From assembly GCA_947589045.1 (NCBI GenBank), contig CANQBQ010000007.1:1-64000 (forward strand): a stretch of 64,000 bases of DNA, given 5' to 3'. Under the pieces are notes generated by a model, which saw nothing but the letters and a program-made list of their open reading frames with translations, made no database searches and was not told where the DNA came from. Source of the DNA: an uncultured Clostridia bacterium (GTDB taxonomy: Bacteria > Bacillota > Clostridia > Monoglobales > Monoglobaceae). Shown here one piece after another: positions 1-8,095 of this stretch. The position numbers were made by a program, and so were the translations under genes. How positions within the stretch are numbered: the stretch's first letter is position 1; the number at the start of each line of letters is the position of its first letter.

Positions 1-54
1 GATTATGTCAATGCCTTCATCAATGATGGCGAACTTTTTTCTCCAATTTTGTAA
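1..54 (+). CDS. C-terminal tail of an unidentified protein (cut by window edge)
   Basis: The plus-strand frame starting at base 1 reads 17 codons (DYVNAFINDGELFSPIL) and ends at TAA. Codon choice is plausible for a real gene, but 17 residues are too few to recognise a family and the reading could be chance. Nothing else is visible before the metal-efflux genes except a promoter-like sequence and a hairpin. Confidence 0.25.
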   Translation, partial: DYVNAFINDGELFSPIL

Positions 55-61
55 CACATCA

Positions 62-90
62 TTGACAAACCTACATACAGTAATTAAAAT
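62..90 (+). promoter_or_regulatory. promoter-like sequence with no gene downstream
   Basis: TTGACA and TAAAAT are separated by exactly 17 bases and point right. The next gene in that direction is on the opposite strand, and the hairpin at 227-255 lies about 140 bases downstream. This may be a chance match in AT-rich sequence, or the promoter of a short untranslated transcript. Between 90 and 227 the DNA is AT-rich with no other recognisable signal. Confidence 0.3.
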
Positions 91-226
91 AGAAATAATT
101 ATTTATGCAATTTCCGAAAAGAAATAGTTTAATTTTTAGTTAACAATCATGACTTATTGGTATGTGCGGTGTTAAATTATAAAAAATATCTGAAAAATTA
201 AAAAACACAGGTTGTTTTAATAATCA

Positions 227-255
227 AATACCCCGCACCGGTGGTGCGGGGTATT
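227..255 (-). terminator. hairpin terminator behind the metal ATPase gene
   Basis: A perfect 13-bp inverted repeat (AATACCCCGCACC and its complement, loop of 3) begins 11 bases past the stop codon of the minus-strand ATPase gene. In that direction it is followed by a T-rich but interrupted tract, so it is probably the operon terminator. Confidence 0.6.
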
Positions 256-266
256 CGGTTAATTGA

Positions 267-2336
267 TTACTTGCTTTTTAATACTCTCAGGCTGTTAAGC
301 ACGGCGAGGAGCGCAACGCCGACGTCGGCGAAAACCGCCTCCCACATATTCGCGGCGCCGAGCGCGCCGAGAAGCAGTACAAGCAGCTTGACACCGAGCG
401 CAAACGCTATGTTCTGTATTACGATTTTATGTGTTGCGCGGGCGATTTTAACCGCATCGACGAGTTTTGACGGGCTGTCGTTCATAAGCACTATATCCGC
501 CGCCTCGACCGCCGCGTCTGAGCCGAGACCGCCCATAGCCGCTCCGATGTCGGCGCGGGCGAGGGAAGGCGCGTCGTTTATGCCGTCGCCTACAAACACG
601 GTTGTTCCCGACGCGATGATATTCTCCAGCTTATCGAGTTTGTCCTGCGGCAGAAGTCCGCCGTAAAATTCTTTTATTCCCAGAGCCGCCGCCGTATGCT
701 CCGCTATTTTCGGATTGTCGCCGGTCAGCATACTTATGTTTTCTATTCCGAGTTCGCGCAGCCCGTCTATCGCGGAGCGGGCGTCTCTCTTTAACACGTC
801 CGACAAAATCAGTTCACCTATATATACGCCGTCCGTCGCCGCATATATTACGGTGCCCGCCGCGCCGCTTTTTGAAAATTCAACGCCGTTATCCGAGAGC
901 AGTGCCGCGTTGCCGACTAAAATCCGTCTGCCGCCGTATTTTGCCGAGATGCCCTTGCCCGCGATTTCGCGGAAGTCGTCCACAAGCTCGCGCCTGATAT
1001 TTCCGTCAAATTTTTTGATTATCGCCTTTGAAACGGGGTGGGTGGAAAAGCTCTCGCACGCCGCGCATATCTCCAGAAGTTCCGCTTCCGAAACGCCGCC
1101 GCTCGGCTTGACTTCGGTCACTTCAAACACGCCCCGCGTCAGAGTACCGGTCTTGTCAAAAACCACGTTTTTGGCTTTGTTGAGAGCCTCAAGGTAGTTG
1201 CCGCCCTTTATCAGAACGCCCGATTTCGAGGCGCGTCCTATACCTCCGAAGAACGCCAGCGGCACCGAAAGCACCAGGGCGCACGGACACGAAACGACCA
1301 GAAATACGAGCGCGCGACTTATCCAATCGGTCAGATGCCCGCTGAAAATCGGCGGAACGAACGCCAGCAGGAGTGCGCACGCGATAACGGCGGGAGTGTA
1401 GATTTTTGAAAACTTCGTTATAAACTGCTCCGACTTTGCCTTTTTGCTTTCCGCGTTCTCTATCAGCTCCAAAACCTTTGCCGCGGTACTCTCGCCAAAC
1501 GGCTTTGAAACTTTGACATACAAAACACCCTCCGAATTTATACAGCCCGACAGCACCTCGTCGCCCGTCTCAGCGCGGCGCAGGAGCGACTCGCCCGTAA
1601 GCGCGGAGGTGTCTATCCTCGAACTGCCCTTTACAACCACGCCGTCGAGCGGTATCTTCTGCCCCGCTTTGACTTCGACAATATCGCCGACCTTTACTTC
1701 TTCGGACGGTATTTCGGCAAAATCGCCGTCAGCCGTCTTTACAAACGCGGTTTCGGCTTTTATATCAACCAACGCGGCAATCGAGCGGCGCGAACGCTTG
1801 ACAGCCATATCCTGAAAATACTCGCCCACTCTGTAAAACAGCATTACCGCGACCGCTTCGCTGTACTCGCCTATCAAAAACGCGCCGAGGCTCGCGACAG
1901 TCATCAAAAAGTTTTCATCAAAAAGCTCGCCGCGCTTTAAGGAGCGCACCGTATTCGCAAGCACCGGCAAGCCTATCGCAACATATGCCAAGGCAAACAG
2001 CACGAGCTTTAAATACGGAATTTCGCCGACGAGCAGAGCCGCGACGAACAAAACAGCTCCGACGACAAGCAAAATCCTGCTCGACAAACTGTCATCCTCG
2101 TCGTCGTTCTCGTCCCCCTTTTGGAGTGCAACGTCAACCGACGGCTCGTGGCTCTTGACTATTTTTTTAATGTCCTTAAAAACCCTTTCGGGATTTTCGT
2201 CGGTTTCATAAACCAAATTGCCCGACGCAAAATTCAGCGCCGCGTATTTGACCGAGCCGAGAGCCTTGACGTCCGCTTCGATTTTTCCGGCGCAATGAGC
2301 GCAGGTCAGATTTTTAAAATATACCTTGTTTTTCAT
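267..2336 (-). CDS. cadA: P1B-type heavy-metal-exporting ATPase (Zn/Cd/Pb class)
   Basis: Exports soft divalent metal ions across the cytoplasmic membrane using ATP. The 689-residue protein is full length. It has an N-terminal HMA domain with the metal-binding CxxC pair C12/C15, an acidic linker near residues 76-83, the transmembrane metal site C350-P351-C352 typical of Zn/Cd/Pb pumps, the phosphorylation motif DKTGTLT (D394), a THP nucleotide-binding motif and the hinge GDGINDAP. It lies 13 bases downstream of an ArsR/CadC repressor gene on the same strand and probably shares its promoter at 2764-2792. The CPC motif excludes the K- and Ca-pump classes. Copper specificity is less likely because the partner repressor has a CadC-type metal site. 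Confidence 0.93.
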   Translation of the reverse strand: MKNKVYFKNLTCAHCAGKIEADVKALGSVKYAALNFASGNLVYETDENPERVFKDIKKIVKSHEPSVDVALQKGDENDDEDDSLSSRILLVVGAVLFVAALLVGEIPYLKLVLFALAYVAIGLPVLANTVRSLKRGELFDENFLMTVASLGAFLIGEYSEAVAVMLFYRVGEYFQDMAVKRSRRSIAALVDIKAETAFVKTADGDFAEIPSEEVKVGDIVEVKAGQKIPLDGVVVKGSSRIDTSALTGESLLRRAETGDEVLSGCINSEGVLYVKVSKPFGESTAAKVLELIENAESKKAKSEQFITKFSKIYTPAVIACALLLAFVPPIFSGHLTDWISRALVFLVVSCPCALVLSVPLAFFGGIGRASKSGVLIKGGNYLEALNKAKNVVFDKTGTLTRGVFEVTEVKPSGGVSEAELLEICAACESFSTHPVSKAIIKKFDGNIRRELVDDFREIAGKGISAKYGGRRILVGNAALLSDNGVEFSKSGAAGTVIYAATDGVYIGELILSDVLKRDARSAIDGLRELGIENISMLTGDNPKIAEHTAAALGIKEFYGGLLPQDKLDKLENIIASGTTVFVGDGINDAPSLARADIGAAMGGLGSDAAVEAADIVLMNDSPSKLVDAVKIARATHKIVIQNIAFALGVKLLVLLLGALGAANMWEAVFADVGVALLAVLNSLRVLKSK

Positions 2337-2349
2337 AGCTGCCCCTCCG

Positions 2350-2709
2350 TTATTCGCTCAAATGAGATATTCCCTGATACAAAATTGTCTTTATATGGTC
2401 GTCGTCGAGCGAATAGTAGACCGACTTGCCCTCCTTGCGGAACTTTACGAGCCTCGCCTGTTTTAAAACTTTAAGCTGATGCGAAATTGCCGACTGTGTC
2501 ATATTGAGCAGGTCGGCTATGTCGCACACGCACATCTCGGACGAAAACAGAGCATACAGTATCCTTATGCGGGTCGTGTCGCCGAACACCTTGAAAAGCT
2601 CCGCCATATCGTAGAGCATTTCCTCGGCGGGCATTTCCCCCATCGCCTTGGTGACAAGATTTTTGTGAATTTCACAGCTTTCGCATACGTCGATAGAATT
2701 CATTTTCAT
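2350..2709 (-). CDS. cadC: ArsR/SmtB-family metal-sensing repressor, CadC type
   Basis: A winged-helix repressor of 119 residues that should release DNA when it binds Cd, Pb or Zn. The helix-turn-helix reads SAISHQLKVLKQ near residues 73-84. Potential metal ligands are C9 and C12 in the N-terminal arm and C60 and C62 (motif CVCD) in the recognition-domain helix. This is the arrangement of the thiolate site of CadC (C7, C11, C58, C60), so metal sensing through that site is a family-based inference. First gene of a two-gene operon with the ATPase. The start codon is preceded by GGGGAGTGAGC on the coding strand. The operator and promoter lie directly upstream. Confidence 0.92.
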   Translation of the reverse strand: MKMNSIDVCESCEIHKNLVTKAMGEMPAEEMLYDMAELFKVFGDTTRIRILYALFSSEMCVCDIADLLNMTQSAISHQLKVLKQARLVKFRKEGKSVYYSLDDDHIKTILYQGISHLSE

Positions 2710-2736
2710 ATTTGCTCACTCCCCTTGTTCCTTCAA

Positions 2737-2760
2737 ACATATGAATAATCGTTCATATGT
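2737..2760. promoter_or_regulatory. ArsR/CadC operator (12-2-12-like dyad)
   Basis: Two 12-base half-sites, ACATATGAATAA and TCGTTCATATGT, are inverted copies matching at 10 of 12 positions. This is the size and AT-rich style of SmtB/ArsR operators. The dyad begins four bases beyond the -10 box of the minus-strand promoter, so the bound repressor would cover the transcription start. Confidence 0.75.
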
Positions 2761-2763
2761 TCA

Positions 2764-2792
2764 TTATACGACCGTATTATGGGATTGTCAAT
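2764..2792 (-). promoter_or_regulatory. consensus housekeeping-sigma promoter of the cadC-cadA operon
   Basis: On the minus strand TTGACA (2787-2792) and TATAAT (2764-2769) are both perfect and exactly 17 bases apart. Such a strong promoter needs a tight repressor, which fits the overlapping operator at 2737-2760. Confidence 0.85.
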
Positions 2793-2874
2793 ACTTTTTT
2801 TCAAAAAATATTGCACAACCGAAATTATTATGATAAAGTAGAAAACATAAAATCGGTGTATCGGAGGTGAGTCA

Positions 2875-3453
2875 ATGGACGAGGAAAAATTGCTGTCAAA
2901 GGCGGCGCGCGGCGATACCGCGGCGTTTGAAACGCTTATAGAGCCGCATATGACCAAGGTCTACAATATTGCTTACCGAATATGCCAAAATGCCGACGAC
3001 GCGGCGGACGCGGCGCAGGAGGCGTTTTTAAAAGCGTTTGGAAATATATCGAAATTTAAGGGCGGCGCGAAATTCTCGACCTGGCTCTACCGAATAGCGA
3101 CAAATGCCGCGCTGGATATGGTCAAGGGGCGCGGCAGGCACGGCGCGTACTCACTCGACGCTGAAATTTCGGGCGAGGACGGAGAGGTTTTAAGAGAAAT
3201 TCCGAGCGACGCGCCGTTGCCGCAAGAGGAAGCGGAGCGCGCCGAGGTGCGGCGGGAGATAAACGCCGCGCTTGCAAGACTTTCGGACTCCGACAGAAGC
3301 ATAATAGTTTTAAGGGATATAAACGGAATGGCGTATCGGGAAATCTCGGAGATACTCGGCTGCTCGGAAGGCACCGTGAAATCGCGGCTGAGTCGGGCAA
3401 GACAAAAGCTTCGAGAAATTTTATCAAAAAACAGGGAACTTTTTTGCGACTGA
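2875..3453 (+). CDS. ECF-type RNA polymerase sigma factor (SigW/RpoE-like)
   Basis: An alternative sigma factor of 192 residues with only regions 2 and 4. Region 2 spans about residues 20-90 (VYNIAYRICQNADDAADAAQ, then FKGGAKFSTWLYRIATNAA). The region 4 helix-turn-helix lies at about 150-185 (GMAYREISEILGCSEGTVKS). The linker between them is acidic. The start has a strong GGAGGTGA site eight bases or so upstream. It is followed after 47 bases by its probable membrane anti-sigma factor, the usual pairing for envelope-stress regulons. A weak TTGCAC-17-TAAAGT promoter lies near 2811; an autoregulated ECF promoter could not be identified with confidence. Confidence 0.92.
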   Translation: MDEEKLLSKAARGDTAAFETLIEPHMTKVYNIAYRICQNADDAADAAQEAFLKAFGNISKFKGGAKFSTWLYRIATNAALDMVKGRGRHGAYSLDAEISGEDGEVLREIPSDAPLPQEEAERAEVRREINAALARLSDSDRSIIVLRDINGMAYREISEILGCSEGTVKSRLSRARQKLREILSKNRELFCD

Positions 3454-3500
3454 AACAGTCTAAAACATAAAGAATTTAAAACGAAAGGGGGCAGTATGCG

Positions 3501-4607
3501 ATGAAGAAGGAATTTTCGTGCGGCGAGTGCCGCGAAAAGCTGTCGGATTATCAGCTTGGATTTACAAATGAACGAGAAAACGCGATAATTGAAAAGCATC
3601 TCAAAGACTGCCCCGAATGTCGAGCCGAACTTGAGGAATTTAGGGCTGTCGAAAATATGCTTCACGAGCTTGAGCCTGTTCCTCTGCCCGCGGATTTTAA
3701 GAGCAATCTGCACCGCAGTCTCGCTGCGGAGAGCGAAAAGCTCCAAAGCCGCGGCAAAAACGGCGGATTTTCCGCTCTGCTCGGACGTATTTTTGCAAAG
3801 AACCGCGTATTTGTGCCCGTTTTGACCGCGCTCGTTCTCGTGGCTGTATTTTCCACGGGAATATATGAGCTTATGCTAAATCAAAACGCCGAGGTTGAGC
3901 GTTATAACCAAACCACTCGTCAAACGCCGCCTCCCGACGGAAACAACGCCGAAATTCACGCTCCCGCAGACAACGCGGCGCCTTCGGACGTTCCGATTGA
4001 TGCGGACGCCGCGCCTACGTCAGACAAGGGCAGTACGTCGGCTGACAATTCCAAGGCGAGCGGAGCGCAAACTCCGTCATCGGCGGAAAAGGTTGACGAA
4101 ACCGCGCCCGAAACGGCTTCCGAGCCGGTTCAGACTTCAAATTCCGAGCAGACGGGCGAGGATGCGAACGTCGGCGAGAGCGACGACGGTAACGGCAAAG
4201 AAAGTAAAGAAAGCAAAGAAAGTGCGATGAGCGAAGAGAGTGCGGAGAGTGACGAAGCAGGCGAATACGGCACAGAGGCATATGGAAATATACCCTCGGC
4301 GGCGTCGGTAATTGCGCAAGACGACGATAACGCGGTATATTCGGGCGGCGGATCGGGCGGCGCGGCCGCGCCGCGTATGGCTGTCGGCAATATATGCGAG
4401 GTGCATATAAAGGTCAGAAACCCCGAAGCTCTGCTTAAAAATCTCGGACTTTTAGACCGCACCGAGGAGACCGACGGCGTATATTCGCTCTATTTGAATG
4501 AGAATGAATACCGAAGCCTTATCTCAAGCCTCCCCAAAAGCGCGGAGGTGAGCGGAGAGGCATCGGAGGACACTGTTTTGTACCATATTATGGTTGAGGG
4601 AAAATAA
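3501..4607 (+). CDS. zinc-finger anti-sigma factor with one membrane span and long acidic outer domain
   Basis: Likely holds the ECF sigma factor encoded just upstream at the membrane. The N-terminal cytoplasmic part has the zinc-binding HxxxCxxC motif (H33, C37, C40) of the anti-sigma ZAS/zf-HC2 fold. One transmembrane helix lies at about residues 104-126. About 150 residues of low-complexity sequence follow, rich in Ser, Glu, Ala and Asp (about 130-285), then a smaller folded segment (about 295-368) with IKVRNPEALLKNLGLLD and a Ser/Glu mix. The outer region is much longer than in RsiW-type proteins and may act as a spacer or sensing arm across the cell wall. The ligand or protease that releases the sigma factor cannot be read from sequence. 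Confidence 0.85.
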   Translation: MKKEFSCGECREKLSDYQLGFTNERENAIIEKHLKDCPECRAELEEFRAVENMLHELEPVPLPADFKSNLHRSLAAESEKLQSRGKNGGFSALLGRIFAKNRVFVPVLTALVLVAVFSTGIYELMLNQNAEVERYNQTTRQTPPPDGNNAEIHAPADNAAPSDVPIDADAAPTSDKGSTSADNSKASGAQTPSSAEKVDETAPETASEPVQTSNSEQTGEDANVGESDDGNGKESKESKESAMSEESAESDEAGEYGTEAYGNIPSAASVIAQDDDNAVYSGGGSGGAAAPRMAVGNICEVHIKVRNPEALLKNLGLLDRTEETDGVYSLYLNENEYRSLISSLPKSAEVSGEASEDTVLYHIMVEGK

Positions 4608-4611
4608 TTTT

Positions 4612-4640
4612 GCCTTGTATAAGACGAGGCGATTATTTTT
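4612..4640 (+). terminator. terminator after the anti-sigma gene
   Basis: A 7-bp stem (GCCTTGT with ACGAGGC, one G-U pair, 5-base loop) is followed by GATTATTTTT, five bases past the stop codon. A modest intrinsic terminator. Confidence 0.55.
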
Positions 4641-4683
4641 CGTTGTCGGCATTTTTAATTCTTACTTTTAGGAGGAATATATT

Positions 4684-4767
4684 ATGAAAAGAATTTTGTG
4701 TTTGAGCGTGATCGCGGTTATGCTAAAGATATTTTTCCGCGCTACATTCAGCGTTTGCGTTTTCTAA
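4684..4767 (+). pseudogene. remnant of a secreted-protein gene cut off by a repeat element
   Basis: A strong AGGAGG site at 4670-4677 precedes ATG and a signal-peptide-like start (MKRILCLSVIAVML). The frame stops after 27 codons. One base shift after codon 14 would give FSALHSAFAFSNVG, a normal end of a signal peptide with an AFA cleavage site, so there is probably a frameshift. The reading then runs straight into repeat copy A at 4768. No mature domain remains. I infer a formerly secreted protein whose body was deleted or replaced. A short functional leader peptide is less likely. Confidence 0.55.
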
Positions 4768-4998
4768 TGTAGGGGCGCACCGTGTTCGCCCGCAACGCCC
4801 GCGCTTTGCGCGGGCGGGGATTATGTACTTTTCTTAATGTTAAGAAAAGTACCAAAAGAAACATTTAGGGGCTTTGCCCCTAAAAACCCCGACGGACGCA
4901 AGGCTGTTGCCTAAAGCGTCCGTCAAAACCCAAGGGCGGTAAGGTTGTTGTCTAATTTTAATTGCTTCTGATTGAGTTTTTGCATTAGTGCATCCGCG
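4768..4998 (+). repeat. modular hairpin repeat, copy A
   Basis: Member of a four-copy intergenic family (also at 7780, 10719 and 33778). Hairpins in order: a 9-bp GC stem with TTT loop (4796-4816); a 13-bp stem GTACTTTTCTTAA with TG loop (4825-4852); TTTAGGGGC with its complement (4864-4884); a 9-bp stem around the conserved 16-base loop AAGGCTGTTGCCTAAA (4891-4924); and TGCA-TTAG-TGCA (4981-4992). Linkers such as CAAAAGAAAC and AAAACCCC are shared with other copies. Its left end, from 4768, matches in inverted orientation the right end of copy C at 10954-10977. The 506-base gap between the anti-sigma gene and polA consists of this repeat, the gene remnant before it, and the polA promoter. 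Confidence 0.85.
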
Positions 4999-5024
4999 AA
5001 ATCAAAAAAATAAAAATATTTTTG

Positions 5025-5049
5025 TGCGCCGCATTGTTTTTGCGGCGCA
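5025..5049 (+). terminator. GC hairpin overlapping the polA promoter
   Basis: A perfect 9-bp stem TGCGCCGCA with a 7-base loop. It is followed only by TTTGC, so termination would be weak. The -35 element of the polA promoter falls in its loop. It may insulate polA from upstream transcription. Confidence 0.45.
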
Positions 5050-5062
5050 TTTGCTATATAAT
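5034..5062 (+). promoter_or_regulatory. polA promoter
   Basis: TTGTTT and a perfect TATAAT are separated by 17 bases, about 50 bases before the polA start codon. The -35 match is only moderate. Confidence 0.55.
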
Positions 5063-5113
5063 ATAATAACAACAGGTTATGCAAAAGCAAAAACGCTCTG
5101 AGAGGTGGAAACT

Positions 5114-7732
5114 TTGGAAAAACTGCTTATAGTTGACGGAAACAGCATATTGAACCGTGCGTTTTACGGAATACGCCCGCTTACCGCGCCCGACGGAACT
5201 CCGACTAACGCGGTCTACGGATTTTTGAATATACTTTCAAAGTACATTGACGAGGAGCCGCCCGATTATATCTGCGTCGCGTTTGACGTAAAGGCAAAGA
5301 CCTTTCGTCACAAAAAATATGAGCTTTACAAGGCACAGCGCAAGCCGTCGCCCGAAGATTTGAACGCGCAGTTCCCCGTGATAAAAGAGGTACTTGGCGC
5401 GATGAACTGCGTCTGTATCGAGCTTGAGGGTTACGAGGCGGACGACATAATAGGCACGGTTTCGCGCGTGTGTTCGGAGAGCGGAGTCGAGTGCGCCATA
5501 CTGACGGGCGACAAGGACGACCTTCAGCTTGCGGACGATATGGTGAAGATAAAGCTGGTCACGACGCGCGGCGGAACAAGCTCGACCACGACCTACGGGC
5601 CCGCCGAGGTGTTTGAGAAATACGGCGTTACGCCGACGCAGTTTGTCGACGTTAAAGGCTTGATGGGCGACCCGTCCGACAACATTCCGGGCGTTGCGGG
5701 AGTCGGCGAGAAAACAGCGGCGAGCCTTATCCAAAAATTCGGCAGTATTGAGGCGCTCTATAACGAGCTTGATACCGCCGACCTCACGCCCTCTCTGCGG
5801 AAAAAGCTGGAGGACGGCAGGGATATGGCGCGTTTGAGCCGCGAACTGTCCGAAATAGACAGACACGCGCCAATCGACACCGATTTGGAAAAATTCAGAG
5901 TGCGTCAGCCCGACGCCGAAAGTCTTATTTCGATTTACAAGCGGCTTAACTTCAAGTCTATGCTTGAAAAGCTAATGTCCTCTTCCGAAACTGCCGCGCA
6001 TGAGGAAAAATTTACGGCTAAATACGAGACAATTTCCTCTGATAAGGCGGCAGAGCTTATAAAAAGCGGCGGCAGGCTCTTTTACGAATTGAGCGAGTCC
6101 GCGTTGATGTTCAGCGCGGACGGCGAAAATATTTTCCTGGTTGAAAACGCAGACACGGACTTCCTGAAAACAATCTTTGAGGACGGCTCGATTTTAAAAT
6201 ACGGCTTCGGGATAAAGCGGGATATTTTGTCGCTTCACAAGGCGGGCATAGAGTATTGCGGCGCGGCGTTTGACGTTGAGATTGCCGCGTATATTTCAGA
6301 CCCGACAAGGAGCGAATACAGGCTTTCCGACCTTCTTTTGTCGCGTCTCGGAATTATGACCGAGGACGCGGAACCGAAGAAGAACGTTCAACTGTCAATG
6401 GACTTCGGAGACTCTCCCGCTTGGGAAAAGTCCGCCGACCTTGCCAACGACGTTTTCGCGATAGCGAAGCTCACCCCCGTTATGGAGAGTGAGATAAAGG
6501 ACAACGGGCAGGAAAAGCTGTATTACGAAATCGAACTGCCGCTTGTCGAAACGCTTGCCAATATGGAGATTGCGGGCGTGCGCGTGGACAGAGACGCGCT
6601 GATAAAATTCGGTCATGAGCTGAGCGGAGAAATTCAGACTCTTGAGGAGCTTATATATGACGAGGCGGGCGAAACATTCAACATAAATTCTCCCAAACAG
6701 CTCGGAAACGTTTTGTTTGAAAATCTTGGTCTGCCGCACGGTAAAAAGACCAAGACGGGCTATTCCACCAACGCGGAGGTGTTAAACCGTCTCATCGGTG
6801 CGCACCCGATAATAGAGCATATTCTCGCGTACAGACAATATACCAAACTGCGCTCCACTTATGTGGACGGACTGCTTGCGGTTATAGACCCGTCGGACGG
6901 GCGCATACACTCCAACTTCAACCAGACCGTCACCGCGACGGGCAGGATAAGCAGCACGGAGCCGAACTTGCAGAATATACCCGTCAGAACGCCTCTCGGA
7001 CGCGAAATGAGGAGAATGTTTATCGCAGACGGTGACGACAAAGTTTTGGTTGACGCGGACTATTCTCAAATCGAGCTTCGCGTACTTTCGCATATCGCGG
7101 ACGACAAAAATATGCAGGACGCCTTTTTACACGGAAAGGACATACACACTCAGACCGCATCGCAGGTTTTCGGCGTACCGCTCGAAGCGGTCACGCCCGA
7201 AATGCGTTCGCGCTCCAAAGCCGTCAACTTCGGCATTGTTTACGGCATAGGCGCGTATTCGCTGTCGCAGGATCTCAAAATACCGCTTAAAGAGGCGAAA
7301 AACTATATTGAAAACTACCTCAGAACCTATCCCTCGGTAAAGGAATTTATGTCCGAGACCGTAAGGCGCGGCGAGAGTGACGGATACGTTGCGACCCTTT
7401 TCGGCAGAAGGCGTTATCTGCCCGAGCTCCGCGCTTCAAATAAGATTACTCACGCGTTCGGCGAGCGCGTCGCTATGAACGCGCCGATACAGGGCACAGC
7501 CGCGGATATTATAAAGATTGCGATGGTGAACGTCCACAGGCGGCTTAAAGAGGAAGGGCTTAAATCAAAACTGATTTTGCAGATACACGACGAACTCATT
7601 ATAGAGGCATACGCGGACGAGGTGGAAAAGGTTAAAGAGATTTTGAAACACGAGATGGAAAACGCGGTTTCTCTGAAGGTGCCGCTGGTGGCGGAGCTTC
7701 GCACCGGCAAAAGCTGGTACGAGACAAAATAA
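5114..7732 (+). CDS. polA: DNA polymerase I
   Basis: Repair and Okazaki-fragment polymerase. The N-terminal 5'-3' exonuclease domain covers about residues 1-290 (LIVDGNSILNRAFYG, LTGDKDDLQLADD, GDPSDNIPGVAGVGEKTA). The middle 3'-5' exonuclease-like domain (about 300-465) lacks the first DxE pair, reading YELSES there, so proofreading is probably lost as in many Bacillus-type Pol I proteins. The polymerase domain carries motif A (DYSQIELRVLSH), motif B (RSKAVNFGIVYG) and motif C (QIHDELI). I prefer TTG at 5114 as start, because the AGGTGG site at 5103-5108 is correctly spaced from it and overlaps the in-frame GTG at 5105. Length is then 872 residues, normal for the family. It stands alone between two repeat copies. 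Confidence 0.95.
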   Translation: MEKLLIVDGNSILNRAFYGIRPLTAPDGTPTNAVYGFLNILSKYIDEEPPDYICVAFDVKAKTFRHKKYELYKAQRKPSPEDLNAQFPVIKEVLGAMNCVCIELEGYEADDIIGTVSRVCSESGVECAILTGDKDDLQLADDMVKIKLVTTRGGTSSTTTYGPAEVFEKYGVTPTQFVDVKGLMGDPSDNIPGVAGVGEKTAASLIQKFGSIEALYNELDTADLTPSLRKKLEDGRDMARLSRELSEIDRHAPIDTDLEKFRVRQPDAESLISIYKRLNFKSMLEKLMSSSETAAHEEKFTAKYETISSDKAAELIKSGGRLFYELSESALMFSADGENIFLVENADTDFLKTIFEDGSILKYGFGIKRDILSLHKAGIEYCGAAFDVEIAAYISDPTRSEYRLSDLLLSRLGIMTEDAEPKKNVQLSMDFGDSPAWEKSADLANDVFAIAKLTPVMESEIKDNGQEKLYYEIELPLVETLANMEIAGVRVDRDALIKFGHELSGEIQTLEELIYDEAGETFNINSPKQLGNVLFENLGLPHGKKTKTGYSTNAEVLNRLIGAHPIIEHILAYRQYTKLRSTYVDGLLAVIDPSDGRIHSNFNQTVTATGRISSTEPNLQNIPVRTPLGREMRRMFIADGDDKVLVDADYSQIELRVLSHIADDKNMQDAFLHGKDIHTQTASQVFGVPLEAVTPEMRSRSKAVNFGIVYGIGAYSLSQDLKIPLKEAKNYIENYLRTYPSVKEFMSETVRRGESDGYVATLFGRRRYLPELRASNKITHAFGERVAMNAPIQGTAADIIKIAMVNVHRRLKEEGLKSKLILQIHDELIIEAYADEVEKVKEILKHEMENAVSLKVPLVAELRTGKSWYETK

Positions 7733-7779
7733 CACTTGTAAATGAAATCGGGGTATGGTAGAATAAATATATTCTTTTT

Positions 7780-7939
7780 CCGCACTGCCGTGCGGGGGGG
7801 TGCCCGCGTTTCACGCAGGCGGGGGTTATGTACTTTTCTTAATGTTAAGAAAAGTACCAAAAGAAACATTTAGGGGCTCTGCCCCTAAAAACCCCGTGAT
7901 GTCGGTAAAAATCCGATGATTTTTACCGAACTAAATCGG
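7780..7939 (+). repeat. modular hairpin repeat, copy B
   Basis: Starts 47 bases after polA. It contains CCGCAC-TGCC-GTGCGG (7780-7795), an imperfect GC hairpin (7802-7820), the GTACTTTTCTTAA hairpin (7830-7857) and the TTTAGGGGC hairpin with loop TCT (7869-7889). In place of the 16-base-loop hairpin of copies A and D it has a 12-bp stem TCGGTAAAAATC (7902-7929). That stem resembles the tail hairpins after copies C and D. ACCGAACTAAATCGG (7925-7939) recurs exactly at 11011-11025. Confidence 0.8.
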
Positions 7940-7945
7940 AAAAGA

Positions 7946-8043
7946 CGCGGCGAAGCCGCTCAATATCGCAAAAAGCGGCTTGCGCTTTTTGCGAAAGAGG
8001 AGCAACCGCGCGAAAAAGCGTAGATTTTCCGAACAGGAAAATC
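7946..8043. repeat. three further perfect hairpins upstream of coaE
   Basis: This stretch holds GCGGC-GAA-GCCGC near 7947-7959, an 11-bp stem CGCAAAAAGCG with loop GCTTG (7967-7993), and GATTTTCC with its complement around GAACA (8023-8043). None is followed by a T tract. They extend the structured region of copy B right up to the coaE ribosome binding region. Nothing else is recognisable in the gap between polA and coaE. Confidence 0.6.
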
Positions 8044-8095
8044 GAAGCACAAAGCGCAAGTTGCGACGATAATAAATAAACAGGGAAAGATAGAT

